Shown piece after piece: positions 49,618 through 58,040 of a DNA stretch of 64,000 nucleotides; positions within the stretch are counted from its first letter, which is position 1; each line of letters begins with the position of its first letter. The stretch lies in assembly GCA_964346395.1 (NCBI GenBank), contig CAYFUT010000001.1:37508-101507 (forward strand), in the 5' to 3' direction. The notes under the pieces were generated by a model. The model was given only the letters and a program-made list of their open reading frames with translations, was not told the DNA's origin and did no database searches. The DNA is from CAYFUT01 sp964346395. Lineage in GTDB: Bacteria > Bacillota > Halanaerobiia > Halobacteroidales > Halobacteroidaceae. Position numbers and translations under genes: made by a program.

Positions 49618-50490
49618 ATGAGTTCAAAATTAAAAGCAAAGAAGATTGCCTTCCTGGGAGGCGATGCACGAGAGATTAAATTACTGACTTGTCTGCAGGA
49701 CATAGGGGCTGATCTACAAGTAGTAGGTACTCCACCGCGAGAAGTTAAGGCGGCTGAAGTTTCGTCGGTGGCTGAGTTAGATAAAAAAGTAGATGCTGTA
49801 GTGGCTCCGATGACTGGAATAGATGACAATTATCAAGTAAAGAAGACTTTTACAGAACAGCCGGTAAAGATTACGGAAGAATTTATTAGCCAGCTGCCAC
49901 TGGGGAGTAAGTTTTTTATTGGCTTTGCTAAGCCTAAGTTAGAGGAGTGGTGTAAGCAACATAAAGTAGAATTAGTGGAGTTGGCTGCTTTAGATGAAGT
50001 AGCAATTTTGAATGCAGTTCCTACGGCAGAAGGGGCCATTAAGTTAGCCATTGAAAAATCGCAAATCACCCTCCACCGGAATAATTCATTTGTTTTAGGA
50101 TTGGGGCGAGTTGGTTTAACTCTGGCGCGGATGTTAAAAGGGTTGGGAAGTATTACTTATGGTGTAGCTCGTAAGCCGAAAGATTTGGCTCGAGCCCGAG
50201 AAATGAGGCTTAATCCAGTGCGGTTTGCTGACTTAGCAGCAGAAATTGAGCAAGCTGATTTTATATTTAATACCGCTCCAGCACCTGTTTTAACTGAGGA
50301 AGTGCTACAGGAAGCAGATTCTGAAGTATTAATTATTGATTTGGCTTCAGCTCCGGGCGGAACTGACTTTGAAGCAGCGGGAAAATTAGGGATTCAAGCT
50401 GAGTTGGCTCTTGGTTTGCCGGGGAAAATTGCCCCTGAAAGTGCAGGAAAAATTTTGGCGGAAGTTATTCCCAGCTATTTAAGGGAATAA
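49618..50490 (+). CDS. dpaA: dipicolinate synthase subunit A
   Basis: DpaA (SpoVFA) oxidises dihydrodipicolinate to dipicolinic acid, the spore-core chelator. The 290-residue protein has an N-terminal Rossmann-like domain (IAFLGGDAREIKLLTCL) and a second NAD(P)-binding domain with FVLGLGRVGLTLARMLKGLG and DLASAPGGTDFEAA, typical of the family. It is followed 25 bp later by dpaB. Expression is probably mother-cell specific. Presence of dpaAB is the strongest sign that the organism sporulates. Confidence 0.94.
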   Translation: MSSKLKAKKIAFLGGDAREIKLLTCLQDIGADLQVVGTPPREVKAAEVSSVAELDKKVDAVVAPMTGIDDNYQVKKTFTEQPVKITEEFISQLPLGSKFFIGFAKPKLEEWCKQHKVELVELAALDEVAILNAVPTAEGAIKLAIEKSQITLHRNNSFVLGLGRVGLTLARMLKGLGSITYGVARKPKDLARAREMRLNPVRFADLAAEIEQADFIFNTAPAPVLTEEVLQEADSEVLIIDLASAPGGTDFEAAGKLGIQAELALGLPGKIAPESAGKILAEVIPSYLRE

Positions 50491-50515
50491 ATGTTCCTAA
50501 GGGGGGTGCTTGTCT

Positions 50516-51109
50516 ATGAATTGGGAAACTAAAAAGATTGGATTTGCTTTGACTGGTTCACACTGTACTTTAGACAAGGTAGTTCCAGCTCTGGAAAAAC
50601 TGGCAGCTAAGGGAGCAGAGGTTTATCCTATTTTATCGCCGGCAGTTCAAAAGTACGATACTAGATTCGGCACGGCTGATGAATGGTATCGAAAAGTAGC
50701 AGATATAACCGGCCATGAGCCGTTAACTACTATCCCGGAAGTGGAGCCTATTGGCCCGGAGAAGTGGTTGGATTTACTGATTGTAGCCCCTTGTACGGGG
50801 AATACTACTGCTAAAATTGCTAATGGAATTACTGATACTTGTGTAACGATGGCTGTAAAATCTCAATTACGGAATAGTCGGCCAGTGGTTTTAGCAGTAG
50901 CAACTAATGATGCCCTCAGTAATAATGCCCGCAATTTAGGAGTATTACTGGATAAATCACATATTTATTTTGTTCCCTTAGGGCAAGATAATCCAGATAA
51001 AAAATCTAATTCTTTAGTAGCGCGGATGGATTTAATAGTTGATACTTCGCAGTTAGCTTTACAGGAAAAGCAGTTGCAGCCTGTAATTATTGAATATAAA
51101 GGGATTTAA
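50516..51109 (+). CDS. dpaB: dipicolinate synthase subunit B
   Basis: DpaB (SpoVFB) is the flavoprotein-fold partner of DpaA. The 197-residue protein shows KIGFALTGSHCTLDKV, PILSPAVQKYDTRFG, LLIVAPCTGNTTAKIANG and KSQLRNSRPVVLAVATND, conserved in this family. ATG 50516 follows GGGGGGTG; TTG 50510 is an alternative. There is no terminator after it; a purine-rich repeat follows. Confidence 0.95.
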   Translation: MNWETKKIGFALTGSHCTLDKVVPALEKLAAKGAEVYPILSPAVQKYDTRFGTADEWYRKVADITGHEPLTTIPEVEPIGPEKWLDLLIVAPCTGNTTAKIANGITDTCVTMAVKSQLRNSRPVVLAVATNDALSNNARNLGVLLDKSHIYFVPLGQDNPDKKSNSLVARMDLIVDTSQLALQEKQLQPVIIEYKGI

Positions 51110-51143
51110 AAATGGAGAATGAAGAATGAAAAATGATAAATGA
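51110..51143. repeat. purine-rich repeat, copy 2
   Basis: Contains AATGGAGAATGAAGAATGA and then ATGATAAATGA, as at 47220. The spacer to asd (51144-51395) is an A/G-rich stretch with many ATGA/AAAGTAA words and no convincing ORF. Confidence 0.5.
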
Positions 51144-51395
51144 TAGAATAAAAATATCGAAAATTTGGGGGACAATAATAAATACAAAGAAAGAAAAAAG
51201 TAAGTGCTGATAAATGTAAAATCAGAAGTGAAAATGTAAGCGAATAAATGAAGGAGTCAGCAATAAAGTAGAGAAATTATAAAGAGGGAAGGAAAAAATA
51301 AAGTTTTGAAAATAGAGTAGACTGAAGAGTCAATTTATAAATAATTGTTCTATTTACAATTTTTATTTTATATTCTAATTCAGGGGGTATTGAGG

Positions 51396-52400
51396 ATGGA
51401 AAAATATAATGTAGCAGTGGTAGGTGCTACGGGAGCAGTTGGAAAAGAAATGGTAAGTATTTTAGAGGAACGTGATTTTCCTTTTGCTGATCTTAAGTTA
51501 TTAGCTACTGAACGATCAGCAGGAACGATTATGGAGTGTCAAGGTGAGGAGTATGAAGTAGAAGTTACTACTCCTGATTCTTTTACTGATGTCGATATTG
51601 CGTTATTTAGTGCTGGTTCTACAGCGAGTAAGAAGTTAGCTCCGGAAGCTGTAGAGCGGGGAGCAGTAGTAGTAGATAACAGCAGTGCTTTCCGGATGGA
51701 TGAGGAAGTTCCGTTAGTAGTACCAGAGGTTAATCCGGAAGATATAGACCAGCATAAAGGGATTATTGCTAATCCTAATTGTTCTACTATTCAGATGGTA
51801 GCTGCTCTACAGCCCCTGCATGAAGAGGCGGCAATTAAGCGGGTGGTAGTCTCTACTTATCAAGCTGTGTCGGGAACCGGAAAAGATGCAATTGATGAAT
51901 TAGAACAGCAGACTGAAGAAGTAATGGCGGGGCAAGAAGCTACCACTGATGTTTATCCACATCAAATTGCTTTTAATGTTCTGCCGCATATCGATATTTT
52001 CTTTGCTAATGATTATACTAAAGAAGAGATGAAGATGGTTAACGAGACGCATAAAATAATGGAAGAATCAATCAAGGTGACCGCTACTGCTGCTCGAGTG
52101 CCGGTCTTTACTGGGCATGCTGAATCAATTAATATTGAAACTGAAGAAAAGCTGACGGCAGATAGAGCACGTGAACTGCTTGCTTCAGCTCCGGCAGTTG
52201 CTGTAAAAGATAACCCAGAAGAATTCAGTTATCCGCTGCAGACTGATACAGCTACTACTGATGATGTATTGGTCGGCCGAATTCGGGCTGATGAAACGAT
52301 TGATAATGGTCTAAACCTGTGGGTAGTAGCTAATAATCTGCGGAAAGGAGCTGCTTTGAATACTATTCAGATTGCTGAGAGGTTGCTGGCTGAAAAGTGA
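51396..52400 (+). CDS. asd: aspartate-semialdehyde dehydrogenase
   Basis: Asd makes aspartate semialdehyde, the branch to lysine/dipicolinate, threonine and methionine. The 334-residue protein has VAVVGATGAVGKEM, the catalytic Cys in IIANPNCSTIQMV and the His in VPVFTGHAESI. The frame is open from TTG 51345, but the upstream part is leader sequence; ATG 51396 after GGGGG is the natural start. asd, dapG and dapA form one operon. Confidence 0.95.
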   Translation: MEKYNVAVVGATGAVGKEMVSILEERDFPFADLKLLATERSAGTIMECQGEEYEVEVTTPDSFTDVDIALFSAGSTASKKLAPEAVERGAVVVDNSSAFRMDEEVPLVVPEVNPEDIDQHKGIIANPNCSTIQMVAALQPLHEEAAIKRVVVSTYQAVSGTGKDAIDELEQQTEEVMAGQEATTDVYPHQIAFNVLPHIDIFFANDYTKEEMKMVNETHKIMEESIKVTATAARVPVFTGHAESINIETEEKLTADRARELLASAPAVAVKDNPEEFSYPLQTDTATTDDVLVGRIRADETIDNGLNLWVVANNLRKGAALNTIQIAERLLAEK

Positions 52401-52409
52401 GGTGACTGA

Positions 52410-53630
52410 ATGCGTGAGTTAGTAATTCAGAAGTTTGGAGGTACTTCGGTGGCTACCGCTGACCGCCGAGAACAGGTGATAGATAAAGTTATTAACTGCC
52501 TTAACCAAGGAAAAAAACCTGTTCTGGTGGTTTCAGCGATTGGGGAACAGGGAGATCCGTATGCTACTGACACTTTATTGGAGTTTGTTAAACAGGTGCA
52601 TGATAAGATAGAATCCCGCAGTAAGGCGCTGCTAATGTCTTGCGGGGAAGTTATTTCTTCGGTTGTTATTACGCAAGCACTGCGCAAACGCGGCTATAAG
52701 GCAGAACCTTTGACGGGAGCACAAGCCGGGATAGTCACTAACCAACAGTTTACTGAAGCTCGAATTAAAGAAATTGATACTCAGGATATTCTGGAAGTGC
52801 TGGAAGCAGAAAAAATTCCGGTAATTGCTGGCTTTCAAGGATTAACTAAAGATGGGGAAATTACTACTCTAGGTCGCGGTGGTTCAGATACTACTGCTTG
52901 TGCTCTGGGAGCTGCACTGCATGCGGAAATGGTGGAAATTTATACAGATGTGGAAGGAGTAATGACCGCTGACCCGCGAATAGTACCTAATGCCCGAACC
53001 CTAAAGCATGTTACTTATGATGAAGTTTGTGAGTTAGCTTATCAGGGAGCGCAGGTAATTCACCCTCGGGCAGCAGAAATTGCTAAACGGGAGCGGGTAC
53101 CGGTGATTATTAGGTCTACTTTTAGTGAAGCGGAAGGAACTGTAGTATCTAATGCTTTTAAACAGGAGGAAATGGAAATTAAGGGAGATAAGCCTGTTAC
53201 TGGGATTACGAGCCGAACTAATGTAGTGTTACTTAGGATTGCGCCTAAAAATCAGCAGGAAAATGCTACTGCTTTAGGCTGCTTTCGGGTACTGGCTGAT
53301 GCAGGAATTAGTGTTGACTTTATCAATGTCAGACCGGAGTTGATTAGTTTTATGGTTGATGAGATAGTAGCTGAAGAAGCAGCTGCTTTATTAGAAGAAG
53401 CGGGCTATAATTATCAATTAGCCAGTGATTTTGTTAAAGTATCGGTGGTAGGAGCCGGGATGAGCGGACGACCAGGAATTATGGCGCGAGTAGTAGAGGC
53501 TCTTTCGGCAGCTGGGGTTTCTATTTACCAGACAACTGATTCGCATACTGCAATTTCCTGTTTGATTAGGGCGCAGGCAAAAGAAGAAAGCCTGCAGGTA
53601 TTACATGACTATTTTGAATTAGCAGATTAA
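52410..53630 (+). CDS. dapG: aspartokinase (DapG type)
   Basis: Phosphorylates aspartate, the first step of the aspartate pathway. The 406-residue protein has the kinase signature VIQKFGGTSVA, SCGEVISS, GFQGLTKDGEITTLGRGGSD and TDVEGVMTADPR, followed by two ACT domains (about 265-405). Length and operon position match DapG, the diaminopimelate-sensitive isozyme used in sporulation; the effector is inferred. It starts 9 bp after asd. Confidence 0.94.
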   Translation: MRELVIQKFGGTSVATADRREQVIDKVINCLNQGKKPVLVVSAIGEQGDPYATDTLLEFVKQVHDKIESRSKALLMSCGEVISSVVITQALRKRGYKAEPLTGAQAGIVTNQQFTEARIKEIDTQDILEVLEAEKIPVIAGFQGLTKDGEITTLGRGGSDTTACALGAALHAEMVEIYTDVEGVMTADPRIVPNARTLKHVTYDEVCELAYQGAQVIHPRAAEIAKRERVPVIIRSTFSEAEGTVVSNAFKQEEMEIKGDKPVTGITSRTNVVLLRIAPKNQQENATALGCFRVLADAGISVDFINVRPELISFMVDEIVAEEAAALLEEAGYNYQLASDFVKVSVVGAGMSGRPGIMARVVEALSAAGVSIYQTTDSHTAISCLIRAQAKEESLQVLHDYFELAD

Positions 53631-53644
53631 ATGGGGGTGCAAAA

Positions 53645-54532
53645 ATGTTTGGCGAATTATTGACAGCGATGGTGACGCCCTTTACATCAGAGGGAACAGT
53701 TGATTATGAACAGGCTGCAGAGTTGGCCCGACATTTGGTAGATAATGGTTCTGATGGTTTAGTAGTATTAGGAACTACGGGTGAGGTGCCGACTCTGACA
53801 GAGGAAGAGAAATTAAAACTATTGGAAACAGTAACGGAAACAGTAGGGGAAGAAGCGTCTATAGTAGCTGGTACTGGTTGTTATTGCACTCAGGAAAGTA
53901 TTTACCTGACGCAGAAAGCAGAAGAAATTGGTGTGGATGGGGTAATGTTAGTAACTCCTTATTATAATAAACCGCCGCAGGCAGGCCTTTATAATCATTT
54001 TAAAACAGTAGCGGAAACAACGCAGCTGCCTGTGATTGTCTATAATGTGCCCAGCCGAACGGGGCGTAATGTAGAGCCAGAGACGATAGCTCGGTTAGCA
54101 GAAGTTGATAATATCGTGGGCGTTAAAGAAGCTAGTGGAGATGCAGCTCAGGCGGCTAAAATAAATGCTTTAACTGATGAGGAATTTTATATTTATAGTG
54201 GTGATGATAGCCTAACCTTACCTCTTTTGGCAGTTGGCGGCACGGGAGTAGTCAGTGTGGCTTCTCATTTAAAGGGAACAGCAATTAAGGAAATGATAAC
54301 TGCCTTTAAAGCAGGAAATATAGAAGAGGCAGCAGCGAAGAATAAAGAATTAAATAAATTATTTGCCGCTATGTTCTTAACTACTAATCCGATTCCGGTC
54401 AAGAAATCTCTTAATTTAATTGGTCACGAAGTAGGCGGTTTGCGGCCTCCTTTAGTGGAGTTAGCACCGGAATTAACGGATGAATTAAAACAAGTGTTAG
54501 CTGAATATGATTTAGTGTCGGCTACCAGTTAA
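53645..54532 (+). CDS. dapA: 4-hydroxy-tetrahydrodipicolinate synthase
   Basis: DapA condenses pyruvate and aspartate semialdehyde. The 295-residue TIM-barrel protein has LGTTGEVPTLTEEE, TPYYNKPPQ, YNVPSRTGRN (catalytic Tyr) and the Schiff-base Lys in VGVKEASGD. Ends in a terminator whose stem overlaps the stop codon. Its product feeds both DapB (lysine, wall) and DpaAB (spore dipicolinate). Confidence 0.96.
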   Translation: MFGELLTAMVTPFTSEGTVDYEQAAELARHLVDNGSDGLVVLGTTGEVPTLTEEEKLKLLETVTETVGEEASIVAGTGCYCTQESIYLTQKAEEIGVDGVMLVTPYYNKPPQAGLYNHFKTVAETTQLPVIVYNVPSRTGRNVEPETIARLAEVDNIVGVKEASGDAAQAAKINALTDEEFYIYSGDDSLTLPLLAVGGTGVVSVASHLKGTAIKEMITAFKAGNIEEAAAKNKELNKLFAAMFLTTNPIPVKKSLNLIGHEVGGLRPPLVELAPELTDELKQVLAEYDLVSATS

Positions 54533-54551
54533 TGGTAGCTTTTCTTTTTTT
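54521..54551 (+). terminator. terminator overlapping the dapA stop codon
   Basis: GCTACCA, GTTAA loop, TGGTAGC, then TTTTCTTTTTTT. The TAA stop lies in the loop. Confidence 0.8.
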
Positions 54552-54580
54552 AAAATATTAGAGTTGATTTTAAAACCACC

Positions 54581-54609
54581 TTGTATTTACCGCTAAAATC
54601 ACTTATAAT
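54581..54609 (+). promoter_or_regulatory. sigma-A promoter for RNase J gene
   Basis: TTGTAT (54581-54586), 17-bp spacer, TATAAT (54604-54609). Leaves a leader of about 125 nt. Confidence 0.75.
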
Positions 54610-54741
54610 ATAGGATAGGGTAAGTACTTTGCGGGAAAAATAAAATATGTTTATAAAGGCTAGCACTGACCAATAAATATAAAGCGGGTTAAAGAAGTGC
54701 GGTTTAACTTTTTATTATTAACGGAGGTGGAGGTTAGTGAA

Positions 54742-56409
54742 ATGTCGAAGAATACAGCAGATTCAGTTTCAGTAATTCCTTTAGGTGGAGTAGGAGAAAT
54801 TGGCAAGAATATGATGGTAATAGAAGTAGACGATGAAATTCTGGTTATAGATTCAGGAATTAAATTTCCTGAGGAAGACCTACATGGAGTAGATTTAGTA
54901 ATTCCAGATATTTCTTATTTGCTTAGAAATCGCGATCGGATAAGCGGGATTGCTTTGACTCATGGCCATGAGGATCACATTGGAGCATTGCCGTTTGTGT
55001 TAAAGAAATTAAATGTACCAATTTATGGAACAAGGATGACGTTGGGATTGCTGCAAGAAAAATTAAAGTCGCATAATTTATATGATAATGCTCAATTAAA
55101 GGAAGTGACAGCGGGGAGCAAAGTTCAGATTGGTTCTTTTGAAGTTGATTATATCCGGGTCAATCACAGTATTGCCGATACTTGTGCATTGGCAGTTCAT
55201 ACTCCGCTAGGTGCTATTGTGTATGCTAGTGATTTTAAATTTGATCAAACTCCGATTAACGGTAAGCCGGCTGATATTCATAAGTTTGCTGAGTTAGGGC
55301 AGGAAGGAGTGCTGGCTTTATTCGCTGATAGTACGAACGTGGAGCGAGAAGGATTTACTAATTCGGAAAAAGAGGTAGGTCAGACTCTGGAAAATGCCTT
55401 TAAACAGGCGGATCAAAAACTATTAGTAGCTAGTTTTGCATCTAATTTTCACCGGATTCAGCAGGTGTTTAATGTAGCCCAGAAGCGCGGACGTAAAGTA
55501 GCTTTAAGCGGCCGCAGTATGTTAAATAATGTCCGCATTGCTAAGGAATTGGGTTACCTTGATATTCCCGATGGACTAATGATTGATATCAATGAAGTTC
55601 GCCATTTGCCTGACGAAGAGGTAGTGATGTTGACAACCGGTAGTCAGGGAGAACCAATGGCGGCTTTGACTAGAATGTCTCGGGGAGACCACCGGATTGA
55701 GATCCAAGATGGAGATACAGTGATGGTTTCTGCTACGGCAATTCCGGGCAACGCAAAAGCAGTAGGTCAAACTATCAATCAACTGTTTGAGCGGGGAGCA
55801 GAAGTTATTTACGAAGAAGTTTCGGGCGTTCATGTTTCTGGTCATGCTAGTCGAGAAGAATTAAAGTGGATGTTAAATTTAACTCAACCGCAGTACTTTT
55901 TCCCTGTGCATGGAGAATATAGACATCTTCATTTGCATGCTAATTTAGCTAAGGAAATGGGAGTGCCGCAAGAAAATATCTTCCTCCCGGATATTGGAGA
56001 TAGAGTAGTATTAACTAAACAGCAGGGTTATGTGCAAGGAACAGTTAAAGCAGGTCGAATTTTAGTAGATGGTTCAGGAGTTGGGGATGTAGGAAGTGTA
56101 GTTCTGCGCGACCGAAGGTTGCTATCGGAAAATGGTATTTTAATGGTGGTTGTCACCATCAATAGTGATGGTGAAGTGTTAGCCGGTCCTGATATTATAA
56201 CCCGCGGATTTGTATATGTGCGGGGTTCAGAAGAGTTAATTGAAGATGCAACACGGCAAGTAGAGAAAGCTCTGGAAGATTGTGAACGGAAAGGAATTAC
56301 AGAATGGTCAGTTTTAAAATCAAGAATCAGAGATTCTCTGGATGATTATCTATATAAGCGAACTAAACGCAGTCCAATGATTTTACCAATTATTATGGAA
56401 GTAGATTAA
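54742..56409 (+). CDS. rnjB: ribonuclease J
   Basis: RNase J has 5'-3' exo- and endoribonuclease activity in mRNA decay and rRNA processing. The 555-residue metallo-beta-lactamase protein has GVGEIGKNMMVIE, LTHGHEDHIGALPF, a beta-CASP domain (SGRSMLNNVRIA, TTGSQGEP) and VHVSGHASREEL, plus a C-terminal domain. The frame extends to 54697, but ATG 54742 matches family length and follows GGAGGTGGAGG. Location after dapA corresponds to rnjB in Bacillus. Confidence 0.94.
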   Translation: MSKNTADSVSVIPLGGVGEIGKNMMVIEVDDEILVIDSGIKFPEEDLHGVDLVIPDISYLLRNRDRISGIALTHGHEDHIGALPFVLKKLNVPIYGTRMTLGLLQEKLKSHNLYDNAQLKEVTAGSKVQIGSFEVDYIRVNHSIADTCALAVHTPLGAIVYASDFKFDQTPINGKPADIHKFAELGQEGVLALFADSTNVEREGFTNSEKEVGQTLENAFKQADQKLLVASFASNFHRIQQVFNVAQKRGRKVALSGRSMLNNVRIAKELGYLDIPDGLMIDINEVRHLPDEEVVMLTTGSQGEPMAALTRMSRGDHRIEIQDGDTVMVSATAIPGNAKAVGQTINQLFERGAEVIYEEVSGVHVSGHASREELKWMLNLTQPQYFFPVHGEYRHLHLHANLAKEMGVPQENIFLPDIGDRVVLTKQQGYVQGTVKAGRILVDGSGVGDVGSVVLRDRRLLSENGILMVVVTINSDGEVLAGPDIITRGFVYVRGSEELIEDATRQVEKALEDCERKGITEWSVLKSRIRDSLDDYLYKRTKRSPMILPIIMEVD

Positions 56410-56415
56410 GATTTT

Positions 56416-56446
56416 AGCCAGGGTGGGCAACCATCCTGGCTTTTAT
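56416..56446 (+). terminator. terminator after RNase J gene
   Basis: AGCCAGGGTGG, GCAA loop, CCATCCTGGCT with one G-U pair, then TTTTAT. Confidence 0.8.
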
Positions 56447-56448
56447 GA

Positions 56449-56763
56449 TTAATAACGGGTAGAAATGGAGCTAGTTTTCAGGAAGCTGTTAACCAGAATC
56501 CCAAAAATTATTATGCTTATAATAACCTAGGTTATACCTATATTCAACAGGGTAATTATGAGCAAGCAGTTGCTGCTTTGAAAGAAGGAGTGGAAACTGA
56601 GTCTGATTATCCTTATATTTATAATAACTTAGGAGTAGCTTATGAAAATACGGGCCAACTGAGGAAGGCTAAGCAGGCTTATCAACAGGCAGTAAAGATT
56701 AAGCCTAATTATAAAAATGCACAGCAAAATTTAGAGCGAGTGAAGATAGCCTTAGACCAATAA
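56449..56763 (+). pseudogene. 5'-truncated TPR-protein remnant
   Basis: An open frame of 104 codons encodes about three tetratricopeptide repeats (YYAYNNLGYTYIQQGNYEQA, YIYNNLGVAYENTGQLRKA and a capping helix with KPNYKNAQQNLE). There is no start codon or Shine-Dalgarno before the first repeat, and the frame opens right after the rnjB terminator; TTG 56578 falls inside a repeat. It therefore looks like the tail of a gene whose 5' part was lost, though leaky translation from an internal start cannot be excluded. Confidence 0.65.
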
Positions 56764-56808
56764 TGATGTGGTGTTGGCTAATACTTAAAGTAAGTGGTGA
56801 GTTCCTAG

Positions 56809-56848
56809 CAACTCTCCATCAGTTTAAACAGCAACTGGTGGAGAGTTG
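56809..56848. terminator. bidirectional terminator-like hairpin
   Basis: CAACTCTCCATCAGTT pairs with AACTGGTGGAGAGTTG (one G-U pair), between the TPR remnant and the convergent phosphoesterase gene. Confidence 0.75.
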
Positions 56849-56854
56849 TAATTT

Positions 56855-57604
56855 TTACCGCCCCTTAGCTAACCTTTCCGCTTCAAAGGAGGGCAGATCA
56901 GTATTGTAAATCAATTCCTGGACGCGGTCTATATCATATTCAAAGCGAACGACTTCTAGTTTCTGCTTATCTTGATCCCAGATAATAAAACTGCCGCGGG
57001 GGTCATGATCCCGGGGCTGTCCAATAGAGCCGACATTAACTAATATTCGCTGGTTAGATTGCAAATCAATAGTACCAGGTTGAGCAATTGTTTTTTCTTC
57101 TGGCTGAAAACCCTGGTTATTAGAAATAAATAACTGCAGCAAATGAGTATGACCAACAAAGCAGTATTTAAATTGGTGGTTAGCAAAGATATTAGCTGCC
57201 CCCCAAGGGCGAAGATATTCCCAAGTAGGATTATTGGGAGTCCCGTGAGTAAGAATAAAATTATTTTCTTCTATCAGTTGCGGGCAGTTACGAAGAAACT
57301 GCTGATTGTCAACTGATAATTGCTCCCTGGTCCAGAGCAGTGATCGGCGGGCGTGACTATTGAATTGGCTGAGTGAATTATCATTAACTGCTCCTTTGTC
57401 GTGATTGCCAACTACTACTTTAAAATTCAAACCAGCTTCTATTTTATTTTGAATATCAGAAACTATTTTATCGGGTTGAGGGCCATAACCTACTAAATCT
57501 CCGGTACAAAAAAATTTATCTATATCTTTCTGTTTCATCAGAGAAAAGGCCTGCTGCCAGGCAGTAAAATTACCGTGGAGATCACCAAAAATAGCTGTTT
57601 TCAT
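56855..57604 (-). CDS. calcineurin-like metallophosphoesterase (YfcE/MJ0936-type)
   Basis: A 249-residue cytoplasmic phosphodiesterase. Metal motifs run in order: FGDLHGN (GDxHG), CTGDLVGYGP (GDxxG), VVGNHDKG (GNHD), THGTPNN and FVGHTH. The set is complete, so it is likely active; the natural substrate is unknown. It is transcribed towards the TPR remnant, with ribosome-binding site GGGAGGAATCC. A TTGACA promoter lies upstream. Confidence 0.85.
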   Translation of the reverse strand: MKTAIFGDLHGNFTAWQQAFSLMKQKDIDKFFCTGDLVGYGPQPDKIVSDIQNKIEAGLNFKVVVGNHDKGAVNDNSLSQFNSHARRSLLWTREQLSVDNQQFLRNCPQLIEENNFILTHGTPNNPTWEYLRPWGAANIFANHQFKYCFVGHTHLLQLFISNNQGFQPEEKTIAQPGTIDLQSNQRILVNVGSIGQPRDHDPRGSFIIWDQDKQKLEVVRFEYDIDRVQELIYNTDLPSFEAERLAKGR

Positions 57605-57635
57605 GTCGGATTCCTCCCTTACTTTAGTTATTTAT

Positions 57636-57664
57636 AAAATATTATATTTATTACTTTTTGTCAA
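57636..57664 (-). promoter_or_regulatory. sigma-A promoter for phosphoesterase gene
   Basis: On the minus strand: TTGACA (57659-57664), 17-bp spacer, TATTTT (57636-57641). The -10 is imperfect. Confidence 0.5.
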
Positions 57665-57820
57665 CTTGTTTGTTTTTTATTTTGAATTAGAGCAGGTATA
57701 AATTTTGTTAAATATAAATCAATATTTTAAGATTAATATTCTGAATTTATTGTATGTAATTAATTTCAGTTGTAAAGACATCATTAATAGCCGAGAATAA
57801 AATAATTTAGCGAATTATTC

Positions 57821-57849
57821 TTGACTTTTAACTGGTTATATTGTAAAAT
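57821..57849 (+). promoter_or_regulatory. sigma-A promoter for small RNA / cas6-like leader
   Basis: TTGACT (57821-57826), 17-bp spacer, TAAAAT (57844-57849). Between this and the phosphoesterase promoter (57665-57820) the DNA is AT-rich and shows nothing else. Confidence 0.7.
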
Positions 57850-57855
57850 CAATAA

Positions 57856-57974
57856 CGGAGATGATAGTTAATTTTATCACAATCTTTAATCTCTCTTTTC
57901 AAGTGTGATGTAGTTTATTTTCAACCCCGAATTTGATTACTTATTAAAGTCAGGTATATACCTGACTTTTTTTC
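57856..57974 (+). ncRNA. candidate small RNA or transcription attenuator upstream of Cas6-like gene
   Basis: A promoter at 57821 and a strong terminator at 57946-57974 delimit a transcript of about 120 nt without ORF. Two mutually exclusive stems are possible near its 5' end: GAGAT (57859) with ATCTC (57889), or ATCACA (57877) with TGTGAT (57904). It could be an independent sRNA or an attenuated leader of the following gene. Confidence 0.5.
57946..57974 (+). terminator. perfect-palindrome terminator upstream of Cas6-like gene
   Basis: AAAGTCAGGTA followed by TATACCTGACTTT forms a perfect 24-bp palindrome, then TTTTT. It lies 70 bp before the next start codon. Confidence 0.85.
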
Positions 57975-58040
57975 TTTTGGGAGTGCTGTTATATTCTAAC
58001 TTAAATATTAATTATTACAGCGGATAAAGGAGTATCAAAG

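Noticed and set aside
51144..51395. asd leader peptide extending from 51345
   Set aside because: The upstream 17 codons are hydrophobic only because of AT richness, and the strong ribosome-binding site precedes ATG 51396.
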